A DNA stretch of 64,000 nucleotides, taken from positions 558,001 through 622,000 of the forward strand of contig NZ_AFHG01000052.1 in the NCBI RefSeq assembly GCF_000214035.2, written 5' to 3'. Below are positions 33,813 to 42,483 of this stretch, piece by piece; the stretch's first letter is position 1; each line of letters starts with the position of its first letter. The notes beneath the pieces were generated by a model that ran no database searches, was not told where the DNA came from, and was given only the letters and a program-made list of their open reading frames with translations. The position numbers and the translations under genes are program-made. Origin of the DNA: Methyloversatilis universalis FAM5 (GTDB lineage Bacteria > Pseudomonadota > Gammaproteobacteria > Burkholderiales > Rhodocyclaceae).

Positions 33813-34226
33813 TTACCTCGCGTTTACAGCGCGGCCGCCGCCGAGGCGGACGAACAGCCCGAGCAGCAGGCCGACCGCAGCATAGTCGGCGGCATACAGC
33901 ACCAGGCCGGCGCCACCCGCAAGCACCGCCAGCGCGGCGAGCGGGCGCAGCCGGGTGAGCAGCGCGAGCACGCCGAGCGCCAGCGCGGTCAGGCCGATGC
34001 GTTCGTGCATGAACAGCTGCGGCGCCCACTGGCGCACCACGCACCGCCAGTCCTCGACCGCGGTCGCGCACTGCGTGTGCAGCAGATCCGATTCCATGAT
34101 GCCGTGGCGCAGGCCGGCCGCGAGCAGGACGGTCAGCGCGAGCGCCCACAGCAGTCCGGTACCGATGCGCAGGCGCAGGTCGGCGCCGACGGTCGCGGGC
34201 AGGAGGGGGGAAGACTGAATATCCAT
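33813..34226 (-). CDS. Small integral membrane protein, function unknown
   Basis: A 137-residue protein with four predicted helices. The loop after helix 1 (SDLLHTQCATAVEDWRCVVRQW) has two cysteines 11 residues apart that could form a disulfide if periplasmic. I do not recognise a family. It lies about 60 bases upstream of the OmpR regulator on the same strand, and is divergent from the glucan synthase gene. The ATG at 34226 gives the most compact protein. Confidence 0.65.
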   Translation of the reverse strand: MDIQSSPLLPATVGADLRLRIGTGLLWALALTVLLAAGLRHGIMESDLLHTQCATAVEDWRCVVRQWAPQLFMHERIGLTALALGVLALLTRLRPLAALAVLAGGAGLVLYAADYAAVGLLLGLFVRLGGGRAVNAR

Positions 34227-34392
34227 ACTGTGTAGGTGGCGTCTGTCAGGGTGCAAAGCGGGATTTTCGCTGTGTTAGCATCGCCGCGCTGCAACATTCT
34301 GCCGTGATCCGGCCAGGGTTTGCAGCCCGATGCCGCATCGCCGTCCAGACACCGCCCGACGACCGATCGCGGCCCACCGCCTCCCGTGCTGT

Positions 34393-34425
34393 ACCCGACT
34401 GCCGGACCCGACTGCCGGACCCGAC
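34393..34425 (+). repeat. 13-bp tandem repeat, 2.5 copies, before the glucan synthase start
   Basis: ACCCGACTGCCGG occurs at 34393-34405 and 34406-34418, followed by ACCCGAC. It sits immediately upstream of the ATG at 34430 where a ribosome binding site would be expected, and none is obvious. Confidence 0.85.
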
Positions 34426-34429
34426 GCGC

Positions 34430-37033
34430 ATGAAAAGACAGATTTCCTTCGCCCGCGTGATGATCGCGCTGCTGATTGCAGGCGGTGTGGCCGCGGCGCA
34501 TTTCGCGCTGTGGGCGGTGAGCAACCGCCCGGTCAGCGTGATCGAGCCGCTCGATTACATCGACGGTTTTTCCTACAGCCCCTACCGCCGCGACCAGACC
34601 CCGCTCAAGGGCAAGTATCCGAGCTACGCCGACATCGAGGCGGACATGAAGCAGCTGGGCGGCATCGCCCACCGCATCCGCACCTACAACTCGACCGAGA
34701 ACCCGGAAGTGTCGGATCTGGCGCGCCAGTTCGACCTGAAGGTGACCGCCGGCGCCTGGCTGGACCGCAACAAGGAGAAGAACCGGCGCGAGATCGGTGC
34801 GGTGCTGGCCGATGCCCGGCTGCACGACAACATCGACCGCATCATCGTCGGCAACGAAGTGCTGCTGCGCGACGACCTCACCTTCCCCGAGATGTACGCC
34901 TATCTCGACGAGGTGCGCAACGCGACCGACCTGCCGGTGTCCACCGCCGAGCCCTGGCACGTGTGGCTGAAGAATCCGGAACTGGCCGACCACGTCGACT
35001 TCCTCGCGGTGCATCTGCTGCCGTACCACGAGGGCGTGCCGGTCGAGAAGGCGGTCGATTACGCGATGGCGCGCTACCTTGAGCTGGTCGAGGCCTTCCC
35101 CGGTCGTGCCATCCTGATTTCCGAAATCGGCTGGCCGAGCAAGGGGCCGACGCTGCAGGCCGCGGTGGCGTCGGAACAGAATCAGGCCCGTTTCGTGCGC
35201 GAGTTCCTGCACCGTGCGCTGTGCAAGAACATCGACTACTTCCTGATCGAAGCCTACGACCAGCCGTGGAAGATCGACATCGAAGGCTGGGCCGGCGCCT
35301 ACTGGGGCATGTTCAACGCCGACCGCGAACTGAAGTTCCCGCTCGAAGGCACGGTGGACCGCAACAGCGGCTGGATGGACGACGCGCTGCTGGCCACCGT
35401 GTTCGCGCTGGTGCCGATGCTGCTGCTGTGTCTGGTGCAGCGGGGCATGAGCGTTGGTGGCCAGCTGTGGATGTGCGTGCTGGTGCAGTCCTGCGTTACC
35501 GCCATCGTGATTGCCGCCCGTCTGCCGGCGGACTACTACTTCACGCTGCGCGACCTGACCGCGCTGGTCGGACTGGTATTCGGCGTGGTGCTGACCGCCG
35601 GCGTGCTGCTCACCAACGGGTTCGAGTTCGCCGAGGTGTTCTTCAAGCCGCGCTGGCGCCGGGCCTACAAGCCGGCCGAGCCGCTGCCGCCGGAGCAGCA
35701 GCCCTTCGTGTCGGTGCACCTGGCCTGCTGTAACGAGCCGCCGGACATGGTGATCGCCACCATCGACAGTCTGGCCGCGATGGACTATCAGAACTTCGAA
35801 GTCATCGTGGTCGACAACAACACCAAGGACGAGGCGCTGTGGAAGCCGGTCGAGGCGCGCATGGCCGAGCTGGGTCCGCGCTTCCGCTTCTTCCATCTGC
35901 CGCAGTGGCCGGGCTTCAAGGCGGGTGCGCTGAATTTCGCGATGAAGCAGATCGATCCGCGCACCGAAGTGGTCGGCGTGGTCGATGCCGACTACGTGGT
36001 TACCCCCGACTGGCTGAGCGCGCTGGTGCCGCATTTCCGCGATCAGAAGGTGGCGGTGGTGCAGGCGCCGCAGGCGCACCGCGAATGGGAACGCCACTTC
36101 TTCAAGCGCATGTGCAACTGGGAGTTCGACGGCTTCTTCCGTATCGGCATGCACCACCGGCACGAGCGCAACGCGCTGATCCAGCACGGCACGATGACGC
36201 TGGTGCGCCGTGCGCGGCTGGAGGAATCGGGCAACTGGTCGGAGTGGTGCATCTGCGAGGACACCGAACTGGGGCTGCGCCTGCTCGAGCGCGGCGACGA
36301 ACTGCGCTACATCGATCGCGTGTTCGGCCGCGGCCTGACGCCGGCCAGTTTCGCGGCGCTGAAGTCGCAGCGCTTCCGCTGGGCTTTCGGTGCGATGCAG
36401 ATCATGAAGGGCCACTGGCATGCGCTGGTGGGCAAGAGCCAGCTGACCGCCGGTCAGCGCTATCACTTCATCACCGGCTGGTTCTCGTGGTTCGGCGACG
36501 CGCTGCAGTTCATGTTCGCGCTGGGCGCCATCGGCTGGACTGCCGCCATGCTGATCTGGCCCAAGATGTTCTCGCTGCCGGTCACCATCATGCTGGCACC
36601 GGTGCTCGGCCTGCTGGTCGCCAAGGCGGCGATGGGGCCCATCCTGTACCGGCGCGCGATGGACTGCCCGTGGGCCGACATCGCCGGCGCCTCGCTGGTC
36701 AGCCTGGGCCTGTCGCACGCGATCGCGCGCGGCATCATCGCCGGCCTCACCCACAAGCGCGGCGTGTTCCTGCGCACCGCCAAGGGCAAGGCCGAGGGCG
36801 GGCTGGCCAAGTTCTTCCAGCCGATACGCGAAGAGATGTATCTGCTGCTCGCGCTGCTGTCGGCCGGTGGCGCCATGCTGGCGCTGCGCGGCACCGACAG
36901 CGTCGAGGTGCTGCTTTGGGTGACCATGCTGGGCCTGCAGTCGCTGCCTTACTGGGCGGCGCTGGCCTGCCAGTTCATCGCACAGCTGCCGGAAAAGCCG
37001 GCGCCAGCGTCGGCCAAGGCCCAGGTTGCCTGA
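34430..37033 (+). CDS. GH17-GT2 fusion beta-glucan synthase (NdvB-like)
   Basis: An 867-residue membrane enzyme joining a periplasmic glycoside hydrolase 17 domain (about residues 45-310; Glu143 in VGNEVLLR and Glu232 in SEIGWPS are the acid/base and nucleophile) to a cytoplasmic processive family-2 glycosyltransferase (about 424-660; CCNEPP, DAD at 519-521, QRFRW at 647-651) with flanking helices. Related fusions in Bradyrhizobium and Pseudomonas make beta-1,3-linked glucans, the GH17 part acting as a transglycosylase that branches or cyclises chains. Probable product: periplasmic or extracellular beta-glucan. A GH17 membrane gene follows after four bases. Confidence 0.87.
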   Translation: MKRQISFARVMIALLIAGGVAAAHFALWAVSNRPVSVIEPLDYIDGFSYSPYRRDQTPLKGKYPSYADIEADMKQLGGIAHRIRTYNSTENPEVSDLARQFDLKVTAGAWLDRNKEKNRREIGAVLADARLHDNIDRIIVGNEVLLRDDLTFPEMYAYLDEVRNATDLPVSTAEPWHVWLKNPELADHVDFLAVHLLPYHEGVPVEKAVDYAMARYLELVEAFPGRAILISEIGWPSKGPTLQAAVASEQNQARFVREFLHRALCKNIDYFLIEAYDQPWKIDIEGWAGAYWGMFNADRELKFPLEGTVDRNSGWMDDALLATVFALVPMLLLCLVQRGMSVGGQLWMCVLVQSCVTAIVIAARLPADYYFTLRDLTALVGLVFGVVLTAGVLLTNGFEFAEVFFKPRWRRAYKPAEPLPPEQQPFVSVHLACCNEPPDMVIATIDSLAAMDYQNFEVIVVDNNTKDEALWKPVEARMAELGPRFRFFHLPQWPGFKAGALNFAMKQIDPRTEVVGVVDADYVVTPDWLSALVPHFRDQKVAVVQAPQAHREWERHFFKRMCNWEFDGFFRIGMHHRHERNALIQHGTMTLVRRARLEESGNWSEWCICEDTELGLRLLERGDELRYIDRVFGRGLTPASFAALKSQRFRWAFGAMQIMKGHWHALVGKSQLTAGQRYHFITGWFSWFGDALQFMFALGAIGWTAAMLIWPKMFSLPVTIMLAPVLGLLVAKAAMGPILYRRAMDCPWADIAGASLVSLGLSHAIARGIIAGLTHKRGVFLRTAKGKAEGGLAKFFQPIREEMYLLLALLSAGGAMLALRGTDSVEVLLWVTMLGLQSLPYWAALACQFIAQLPEKPAPASAKAQVA

Positions 37034-37037
37034 CGCG

Positions 37038-38588
37038 ATGATCGAACCGCTGAACCGCGCGCCGCGCTGGGCGCGCTATGCCCTGGTGCATCTGGTTGCA
37101 CTGGCGCTGATGGCGTTCTGGCTGTGGCGCGCCAACCAGCCGCAGGCGCTGGCCGAGGTGCCGCCAGACCAGGCTCGGCTGCAGTGCGTGTCCTACGCGC
37201 CTTATTACCGGCCGGGCGAGTCGCCGCTGGTGCCCGGTTTCCGGGTCGAGCGCGAGCGCATCGACGCCGACCTGGCCCGGCTGGCCCGGGTGACCGACTG
37301 CGTCCGCCTGTATTCGGTCGATCAGGGTCTGGACGCGGTGCCCGAACTGGCCGGCAAGCACGGGCTGAAAGTGCTGGTCGGTGCCTGGATTGGTGGCGAC
37401 CTGAAGCGCAACGATGCGGAACTGAGCGAGGCGATCGCGCTGGCCAACCGCCATCGTGACGTGGTGCGCGGCCTCATCGTCGGCAACGAGGTGCTGCTGC
37501 GGCGGGAACAGACCGAAGCGGCCATGCGGGCCTACATCGAGCGCGCGCAGCGCGAAACCGAGGTGCCGGTCACCTATGCCGACGTGTGGGAGTTCTGGCT
37601 CAGGCACCGCGGGCTCGCCGACAGCGTCGATTTCGCGACCGTGCACATCCTGCCCTACTGGGAAGACCATCCGCAGGCCATCGACGACGCGATCATGCAT
37701 GTCGAGACGGTGATGGACCGCATGTCCGCCGATCTCGGCAAGCCGCTGCTGATCGGTGAGACCGGCTGGCCCAGCCAGGGCAAGCAGCGCGACGGCGCAC
37801 GCCCGGGTCTGGTCGAACAGGCGCGCTATCTGCGTGAATTCCTGCTGGCGGCGCAGGCGCACGGCTGGCGGTACAACGTGATCGAGGCCTACGACCAGCC
37901 GTGGAAGCGCCTGCTGGAGGGTACGGTGGGTGGCTACTGGGGTGTGCTGGATTCGGCCGGTCACGCCAAGTTCGGCTGGCACGGCGCACAGGCCGAGCGC
38001 AACGACGGCGCGACCCCGCTGACCGCCGGTGCCGCCGGCCTGCTGATCGGGGTGTGCGTGGTGCTGGCGGCGCGGGTGCGCCGATCGGGCGCCGCGGCGG
38101 CGTGCGCACTGTCGGGCGCGCTGGCCGGTCTGGTCGCGCTGCTGCAGTGGGAGTATCTGCTGCTCGCCTGCCGCAACCTGCCGGAATGGCTGGGCATGGG
38201 CGCCGTCGCGCTGGCTGGCTGGGCGGCCTGGGCGCTGCTGCCCTTCGCGCTGACCGGGCGTGCGCTGGGCGCGCTGCGCGCGGCGCTGCGGGTGCTGCTG
38301 TTCGGGCTGGCGGTGGCCGGTCTGCTGCTGGCGGTCGACGGCCGTTACCGCGACTTCCCCTTCCTGCTGTTCGCGCTGCCGGCGCTGCAGTTCGGTCTGG
38401 CGGCGCGCTGGGCCGGCTTCGGCCTGATGCCGGCGCTGCCCGAAACACGGCTGTTCGCGCTGGTCGCGGTCACCGGCAGCACGCTTGCATGGCTGGCCGA
38501 CTGGCGCAACCCACAGGCGCTGGCCTGGGCGCTGCTGGCCGCCGTGCTGGCGGCCGCTTTCGCAAGGCCCGGCTCAGCCCGCGACTGA
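37038..38588 (+). CDS. GH17-domain membrane protein (beta-glucan remodelling)
   Basis: A 516-residue protein: one N-terminal helix, a GH17 domain (about residues 45-315) with Glu151 (VGNEVLLR) and Glu241 (GETGWPS), then about eight C-terminal helices. It is a paralogue of the GH17 half of the preceding protein and lacks a glycosyltransferase domain. It probably modifies the glucan made by its neighbour, for example by transglycosylation in the periplasm (inference). The last 15 bases overlap the 3' end of the converging YbhB-like gene. Confidence 0.85.
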   Translation: MIEPLNRAPRWARYALVHLVALALMAFWLWRANQPQALAEVPPDQARLQCVSYAPYYRPGESPLVPGFRVERERIDADLARLARVTDCVRLYSVDQGLDAVPELAGKHGLKVLVGAWIGGDLKRNDAELSEAIALANRHRDVVRGLIVGNEVLLRREQTEAAMRAYIERAQRETEVPVTYADVWEFWLRHRGLADSVDFATVHILPYWEDHPQAIDDAIMHVETVMDRMSADLGKPLLIGETGWPSQGKQRDGARPGLVEQARYLREFLLAAQAHGWRYNVIEAYDQPWKRLLEGTVGGYWGVLDSAGHAKFGWHGAQAERNDGATPLTAGAAGLLIGVCVVLAARVRRSGAAAACALSGALAGLVALLQWEYLLLACRNLPEWLGMGAVALAGWAAWALLPFALTGRALGALRAALRVLLFGLAVAGLLLAVDGRYRDFPFLLFALPALQFGLAARWAGFGLMPALPETRLFALVAVTGSTLAWLADWRNPQALAWALLAAVLAAAFARPGSARD

Positions 38589-39200
38589 GGGGTTCAGCGC
38601 ATAGACGCCGGTCAGGCTGGCCTGACCGAGCACATGGCCGGACAGTGCGGCCTTCACCGCGTCCATCGTGAGGCGCCCCTCGACCGGCAGCCGGTCGACA
38701 TCCAGCGCGTACAGCGTGAATACGTAGTGATGCAGGATTTCGTCATTCCACGGCGGACAGGGACCGTCGTAGCCGTGGTAGTCGCCTTTCATCTGTTCGT
38801 CGCCGGCAAACCACGCGGTGTAGTCATTGATGCCCTGACGGGTGCCGCGCGGACCGGCCGGGCCGGGCTTGCCGGCGGGTGTGACCGACGACGAGAACTC
38901 GCCTTCGGCGATCTCGCCCTCGGGCGCCAGATCCACCAGTATCCAGTGGGTGAAGTCGCCGCGCGGCAGGCTGGCCGGCACGGTGCGGCCGTCCTGGTTC
39001 ACGTCGTCGCCGCGCGTGGGCACGTCCGGATCGTGGCAGGTGAGCACCAGCGAACGGGTGCCGGCCGGCAGGCCGGACCAGGCAAGATGCGGATTGCGGT
39101 TGCCGCCCAGCTGCGCACGGCCCTGACCGTCCGGAATGCAGAAGGCGTTGTCGCCCGGAATGCGGGCACCGTCAGTGAAGGTCCTGCTCGTCAGTTTCAT
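38574..39200 (-). CDS. YbhB/YbcL-family (PEBP-like) protein
   Basis: A 208-residue protein of the phosphatidylethanolamine-binding-like family. The conserved ligand-pocket blocks are visible: NRNPHLAWSGLPAGTRSLVLTCHDPDVP, FTHWILVDL and YDGPCPPWNDEILHHYVFTLYALD. No signal peptide, so probably cytoplasmic. Bacterial members have no settled role. The ATG at 39200 is where similarity begins; a longer frame would extend into murJ. Confidence 0.88.
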   Translation of the reverse strand: MKLTSRTFTDGARIPGDNAFCIPDGQGRAQLGGNRNPHLAWSGLPAGTRSLVLTCHDPDVPTRGDDVNQDGRTVPASLPRGDFTHWILVDLAPEGEIAEGEFSSSVTPAGKPGPAGPRGTRQGINDYTAWFAGDEQMKGDYHGYDGPCPPWNDEILHHYVFTLYALDVDRLPVEGRLTMDAVKAALSGHVLGQASLTGVYALNPSVAG

Positions 39201-39214
39201 GGTCACGCTCCTCG

Positions 39215-40753
39215 TTACGAGGCCGCGCGACGGGAAAAATCGCGCAGCCGGAAACCCAGTGCGAACAGCACCGCGAAATAGGCGCCGGCGCCGGCAGGCA
39301 CCAGCCAGCACAGGTGCAGGATGCGGACGAGTGTGCCCATCTGCAGCCAGTCACCCGGCAGTCGGGCACCGAAGTACAGCACCGTGCCCATGACGGACAG
39401 CGCGGACAGCATCTTGATCCAGAAGGTTCGCCAGCCGGGCGCGGGCGTGTAAGCACCGATCCGCCTCAGTCCGCGATACAGGAAGACGGCATTGACCAGC
39501 GACGCCAGCCCGATGGACAGCGCCAGACCGGCGTGCGCGAAAGGCTTGATGAAGGCGAGGTTCATCAGCTGGGTGAGCACCAGCACGCCGAGCGCGATCT
39601 TGACCGGGGTGCGGATGTCCTGCCGCGAATAGAAGCCGGGCGCCAGCACCTTGACCAGGATGAGACCGGTCAGCCCGACGCTGTAGGCCAGCAGTGCTGA
39701 ACGGGTCTGCATCACGTCGTGGGCGGAGAACTGGCCGTGGTGGAACAGCGTGGCAATCAGCGGCGTGGCGAGCAGGCCGAGCGCGAGTGCTGCCGGCAGT
39801 GTGAGCAGCAGGGTCAGGCGCAGGCCCCAGTCCAGCAGCGCAGAAAATTCAGTGCCGTTGCCATCGGCGTGGCTGCGCGACAGCGAGGGCAGCAGGATGG
39901 TACCCAGCGCGACGCCCAGCAGGCCGGCCGGAAATTCCATCAGCCGGTCGGCGTAGTAGAGCCAGGACACCGATCCGCTTTCGAGGAAGGACGCAAACAC
40001 CGTATTGATGAGCAGCGAAATCTGCGACACCGATACACCCAGTATCGCCGGCAGCATGAGCTTGAAGATCCGGCGCACGCCCGGGTCCTGCAGGTCCAGC
40101 CGCGGGCGCGGCAGCATGCCGATGCGCGCCAGCGCAGGCAGCTGCATCGCCAGCTGCAGCGCGCCGCCGATGAACACCGCCCACGCCAGCGCCAGCACCG
40201 GCGGGTCGAACCACGGTGCCGCGAACAGGCTCATGAAGATGAAGCTGAGGTTCAGCAGCACTGGCGTGAAGGCGGGCACCGCGAAGCGGCTGAAAGTATT
40301 CAGCACGCCGCCGGCCATGGCGACCAGCGACATGAACAGGATGTAGGGAAAGGTGATGCGGGTGAGCGTCACCGTCAGATCGAACTTGTCGGCGTCTGCG
40401 GCGAAGCCGGGCGCGGTCACATAGATGATGACCGGCGCGGTGACGATGCCGATCACCGTCACCGCGGCAACCACCAGCGCGAGCAGCGTGGCAACGTGGT
40501 CAATCAGCGTCCGGGTATCGTCGGTACCGCGCCGGTTGCGGTATTCGCCCAGTATCGGCACGAAAGCCTGGGAGAAGGCGCCTTCGGCAAACATGCGCCG
40601 CAGCAGGTTGGGCAGCCGGAAGGCGACGAAGAAGGCGTCGGTGGCCATGCCGGCACCGAAGGCCCGGGCAATGAAGAAGTCGCGGACGAAACCGAGGATG
40701 CGTGACAGCAGCGTCATGCTGCTGACCGTCGCGAGGGCGCGGAGCAGGTTCAT
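39215..40753 (-). CDS. murJ: Lipid II flippase
   Basis: A MOP-superfamily transporter of 512 residues and about 14 helices that moves lipid II across the inner membrane for peptidoglycan synthesis. The N-terminus [23 protein letters not shown] and the [22 protein letters not shown] block are diagnostic. It is divergent from rpsT, an arrangement common in proteobacteria. Confidence 0.95.
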   Translation of the reverse strand: MNLLRALATVSSMTLLSRILGFVRDFFIARAFGAGMATDAFFVAFRLPNLLRRMFAEGAFSQAFVPILGEYRNRRGTDDTRTLIDHVATLLALVVAAVTVIGIVTAPVIIYVTAPGFAADADKFDLTVTLTRITFPYILFMSLVAMAGGVLNTFSRFAVPAFTPVLLNLSFIFMSLFAAPWFDPPVLALAWAVFIGGALQLAMQLPALARIGMLPRPRLDLQDPGVRRIFKLMLPAILGVSVSQISLLINTVFASFLESGSVSWLYYADRLMEFPAGLLGVALGTILLPSLSRSHADGNGTEFSALLDWGLRLTLLLTLPAALALGLLATPLIATLFHHGQFSAHDVMQTRSALLAYSVGLTGLILVKVLAPGFYSRQDIRTPVKIALGVLVLTQLMNLAFIKPFAHAGLALSIGLASLVNAVFLYRGLRRIGAYTPAPGWRTFWIKMLSALSVMGTVLYFGARLPGDWLQMGTLVRILHLCWLVPAGAGAYFAVLFALGFRLRDFSRRAAS

Positions 40754-40833
40754 CGGGGCAGGGCGTTGCGAAACAGCGCGCACCTTACCAGAGGCGGCTG
40801 CTGCCGGATGCGGTGCGGCAAACGTGACAGGAC

Positions 40834-40862
40834 TTGCGCGGCGCGCGCCGGATGCGTATACT
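40834..40862 (+). promoter_or_regulatory. rpsT promoter
   Basis: TTGCGC (40834-40839), 17 bp, TATACT (40857-40862); start of transcription expected about 40869, 28 bases before the rpsT ATG. Confidence 0.7.
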
Positions 40863-40896
40863 CGCGCGTTTTCCCGAATACCACTTCGCAAGAAAC

Positions 40897-41169
40897 ATGG
40901 CCAATTCCGCACAAGCACGCAAGCGCGCCCGTCAGGCGATCGTTCGTCGTGATCACAACATGAGCCAGCGCTCGGAGCTGCGCACCGCCATCAAGAACGT
41001 TCGCAAGGCCATCCTGGCCGGCGACAAGGCAGCCGCGCAAGCCGTGTTCGTGCAGGCACAGGCGACCATCGACAGCATCGCTGACAAGAACATCATCCAC
41101 AAGAACAAGGCCGCTCGTCACAAGAGCCGCCTGTCCGGCGCCATCAAGGCGATGGGCCTGGCTGCCTGA
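40897..41169 (+). CDS. rpsT: 30S ribosomal protein S20
   Basis: A 90-residue basic helical protein of the small ribosomal subunit. [34 protein letters not shown] and [20 protein letters not shown] are standard S20 blocks. It has a consensus promoter upstream and a strong terminator downstream, so it is transcribed alone. Confidence 0.97.
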   Translation: MANSAQARKRARQAIVRRDHNMSQRSELRTAIKNVRKAILAGDKAAAQAVFVQAQATIDSIADKNIIHKNKAARHKSRLSGAIKAMGLAA

Positions 41170-41199
41170 GCTGTGGATGCAGCGCCCTGAAGGGCGCGC

Positions 41200-41231
41200 A
41201 AAAAAAAGCCGACCATGTGGTCGGCTTTTTT
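41200..41231. terminator. Bidirectional terminator after rpsT
   Basis: A GC-rich 8-bp stem (41208-41215 with 41218-41225) is flanked by a run of A on the left and TTTTTT on the right, so it can act on both strands. Confidence 0.92.
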
Positions 41232-41320
41232 ATTGCTGTTTTCTGTTTGTCGTCAGGTCTGCGGCGTCATTCCGTCACCGCCCGATCCGGCCCTTCGGTG
41301 CGGCCATGATCGATATCGGG

Positions 41321-41368
41321 ACGCAGGCGTCCGGAAAAAGGATGCTTCCGGACGCCGTGTGCCTGCGT
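41321..41368. other. Nested two-stem hairpin in an intergenic stretch
   Basis: The 41170-41401 gap holds no gene. Besides the rpsT terminator it contains an outer 8-bp stem (41321-41328 with 41361-41368) enclosing an inner 6-8-bp stem (GTCCGG, 41329-41334 with 41348-41353) and a purine-rich loop. No T-run follows on either strand. Confidence 0.5.
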
Positions 41369-41401
41369 TGACGCGCCCGGCAGTCTGCCGGAAGGGCGGT
41401 G

Positions 41402-41776
41402 TCAGAGCTCCGCCGCGCCGACCTCGAAATCGACCTTCAGGTCATTGTCGCGCGCGAAGTGCATCAGGAAATTGTAGGCCAGCGGTTCGAGCTCATAGAG
41501 GCGGGCGTCTACGAACACGCATTTTTCGCCGGTAATCCAGCAACCGGGCCGTACGAAGGGGGAATAGCGCATTTTGCGCTGGCTGCCGAAGGACGACATG
41601 ACGCCACAGAGGCGGTCGGACCAGTCGCTCGGACGGAAAGTCTTGCCCTTGCTCGTGGCGCCGATGATGGTGAAGCTGCGGGCACGTCGGGGATCGTCCG
41701 CCTGCCGGACAAGCGTTTCGTTGGCCGGCGCCGGGGTAGCGGCGGGCTGGAGCTGGGGCTGAGGGATCGCACTCAT
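41402..41776 (-). CDS. DUF3579-domain protein
   Basis: A 124-residue protein of a family found almost only in betaproteobacteria and often placed beside arginine genes, as here. Conserved blocks are FRPSDWSDRLCGVMSSFG, MRYSPFVRPG, GEKCVFVDARLYELEPLAYNFLMHFARDN. Function unknown. The first 30 residues are Pro/Ala/Gln-rich and variable. The ATG at 41776 is preferred over an upstream frame that would cross the neighbouring promoter. Confidence 0.85.
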   Translation of the reverse strand: MSAIPQPQLQPAATPAPANETLVRQADDPRRARSFTIIGATSKGKTFRPSDWSDRLCGVMSSFGSQRKMRYSPFVRPGCWITGEKCVFVDARLYELEPLAYNFLMHFARDNDLKVDFEVGAAEL

Positions 41777-41891
41777 GTTCTGTTCAGGGGCCTCCGGCGG
41801 ATCGTGGGCCCGGGCTGCACCGATGTGCTTGTGGCAGGTGCGGCTCCGGGGCGGTGTTGCGTCAGACAGTACTCTTCGTTTTTCTTTTAAA

Positions 41892-41935
41892 AACAACAGT
41901 AAGTTGTTGTAAAGCTCAAGTTGTATTTCTATACT
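41892..41935 (+). promoter_or_regulatory. Sigma-70 promoter with overlapping inverted repeat
   Basis: TTGTAA (41907-41912), 17 bp, TATACT (41930-41935). AACAAC (41892-41897) and GTTGTT (41903-41908) form an inverted repeat with a 5-base spacer that touches the -35. The surrounding 100 bases are strikingly AT-rich for this genome. Confidence 0.65.
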
Positions 41936-41964
41936 CCGCCTATCCCTATGAGGAGACGGCGTTT

Positions 41965-42225
41965 ATGCTCTATTCAAGTCTTCGGTCGCGACGGCACCAG
42001 GCAGTGAGTGAACCGTCGTCTCCGGCCCTTCCGCCGCCGATGGCCCGCTTCGGTTTCAGCATCCGGACCCGCAGTGGCGTACTGATCGAAAATCTCGCCA
42101 TTCCGGGGGTCAGTGCCGAAGAAGCCGAACGCAAGCTCAGGCAGATCTATATGGGCTGCTCGGTGATAGCACGCTTCGTGCCAGAGGCCGTGGTCGGTGT
42201 GCTGCCGGGACGGCGACAGCCCTAA
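41965..42225 (+). CDS. Small conserved-looking hypothetical protein
   Basis: An 86-residue protein. After a Ser/Pro-rich N-terminus comes a compact domain: MARFGFSIRTRSGVLIENLAI, then AEEAERKLRQIYMGCSVI. I do not recognise a family. GAGGAGA at 41950-41956 and a good sigma-70 promoter support expression from the ATG at 41965. Divergent from the DUF3579 gene; a terminator lies between it and argD. Confidence 0.7.
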   Translation: MLYSSLRSRRHQAVSEPSSPALPPPMARFGFSIRTRSGVLIENLAIPGVSAEEAERKLRQIYMGCSVIARFVPEAVVGVLPGRRQP

Positions 42226-42364
42226 GTCCATGTTCCTGCATCCATTCGCGTCATCGGCCCCGACACCGGGTGCCGTGCGTACCAACAGGAGTGCGCCACC
42301 CGGCGGGTGACAATGTGCGCCGCAACATGAGCGGCCTCTGCTACACAGCAGGCGGGCTTTGAAC

Positions 42365-42414
42365 TAAAATCCGTTTTCAATCAAGCACGGCGGCGCAAGC
42401 CGCCGTGTTTTTTT
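42365..42414 (+). terminator. Intrinsic terminator upstream of argD, possibly in its leader
   Basis: A 9-bp stem (42386-42394 with 42399-42407) capped by a GCAA tetraloop and followed by T7 (42408-42414). A possible promoter (TACACA 42342-42347, 17 bp, TAAAAT 42365-42370) ends just before it, so it could terminate the upstream small gene or attenuate argD. Confidence 0.75.
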
Positions 42415-42483
42415 CGCGCCGTGCTTTCTGTTTTCCGCGCTGTGCCGCCTGCGGGCGGGCAGCAGCGTCCCGGAGCCGTTTTG

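Noticed and set aside
34133-36754. Long minus-strand open frame opposite the glucan synthase gene
   Set aside because: Its product is His/Arg/Gln-rich with no domain, as expected for the antisense of GC-rich coding DNA; the plus strand encodes a clear GH17-GT2 enzyme.
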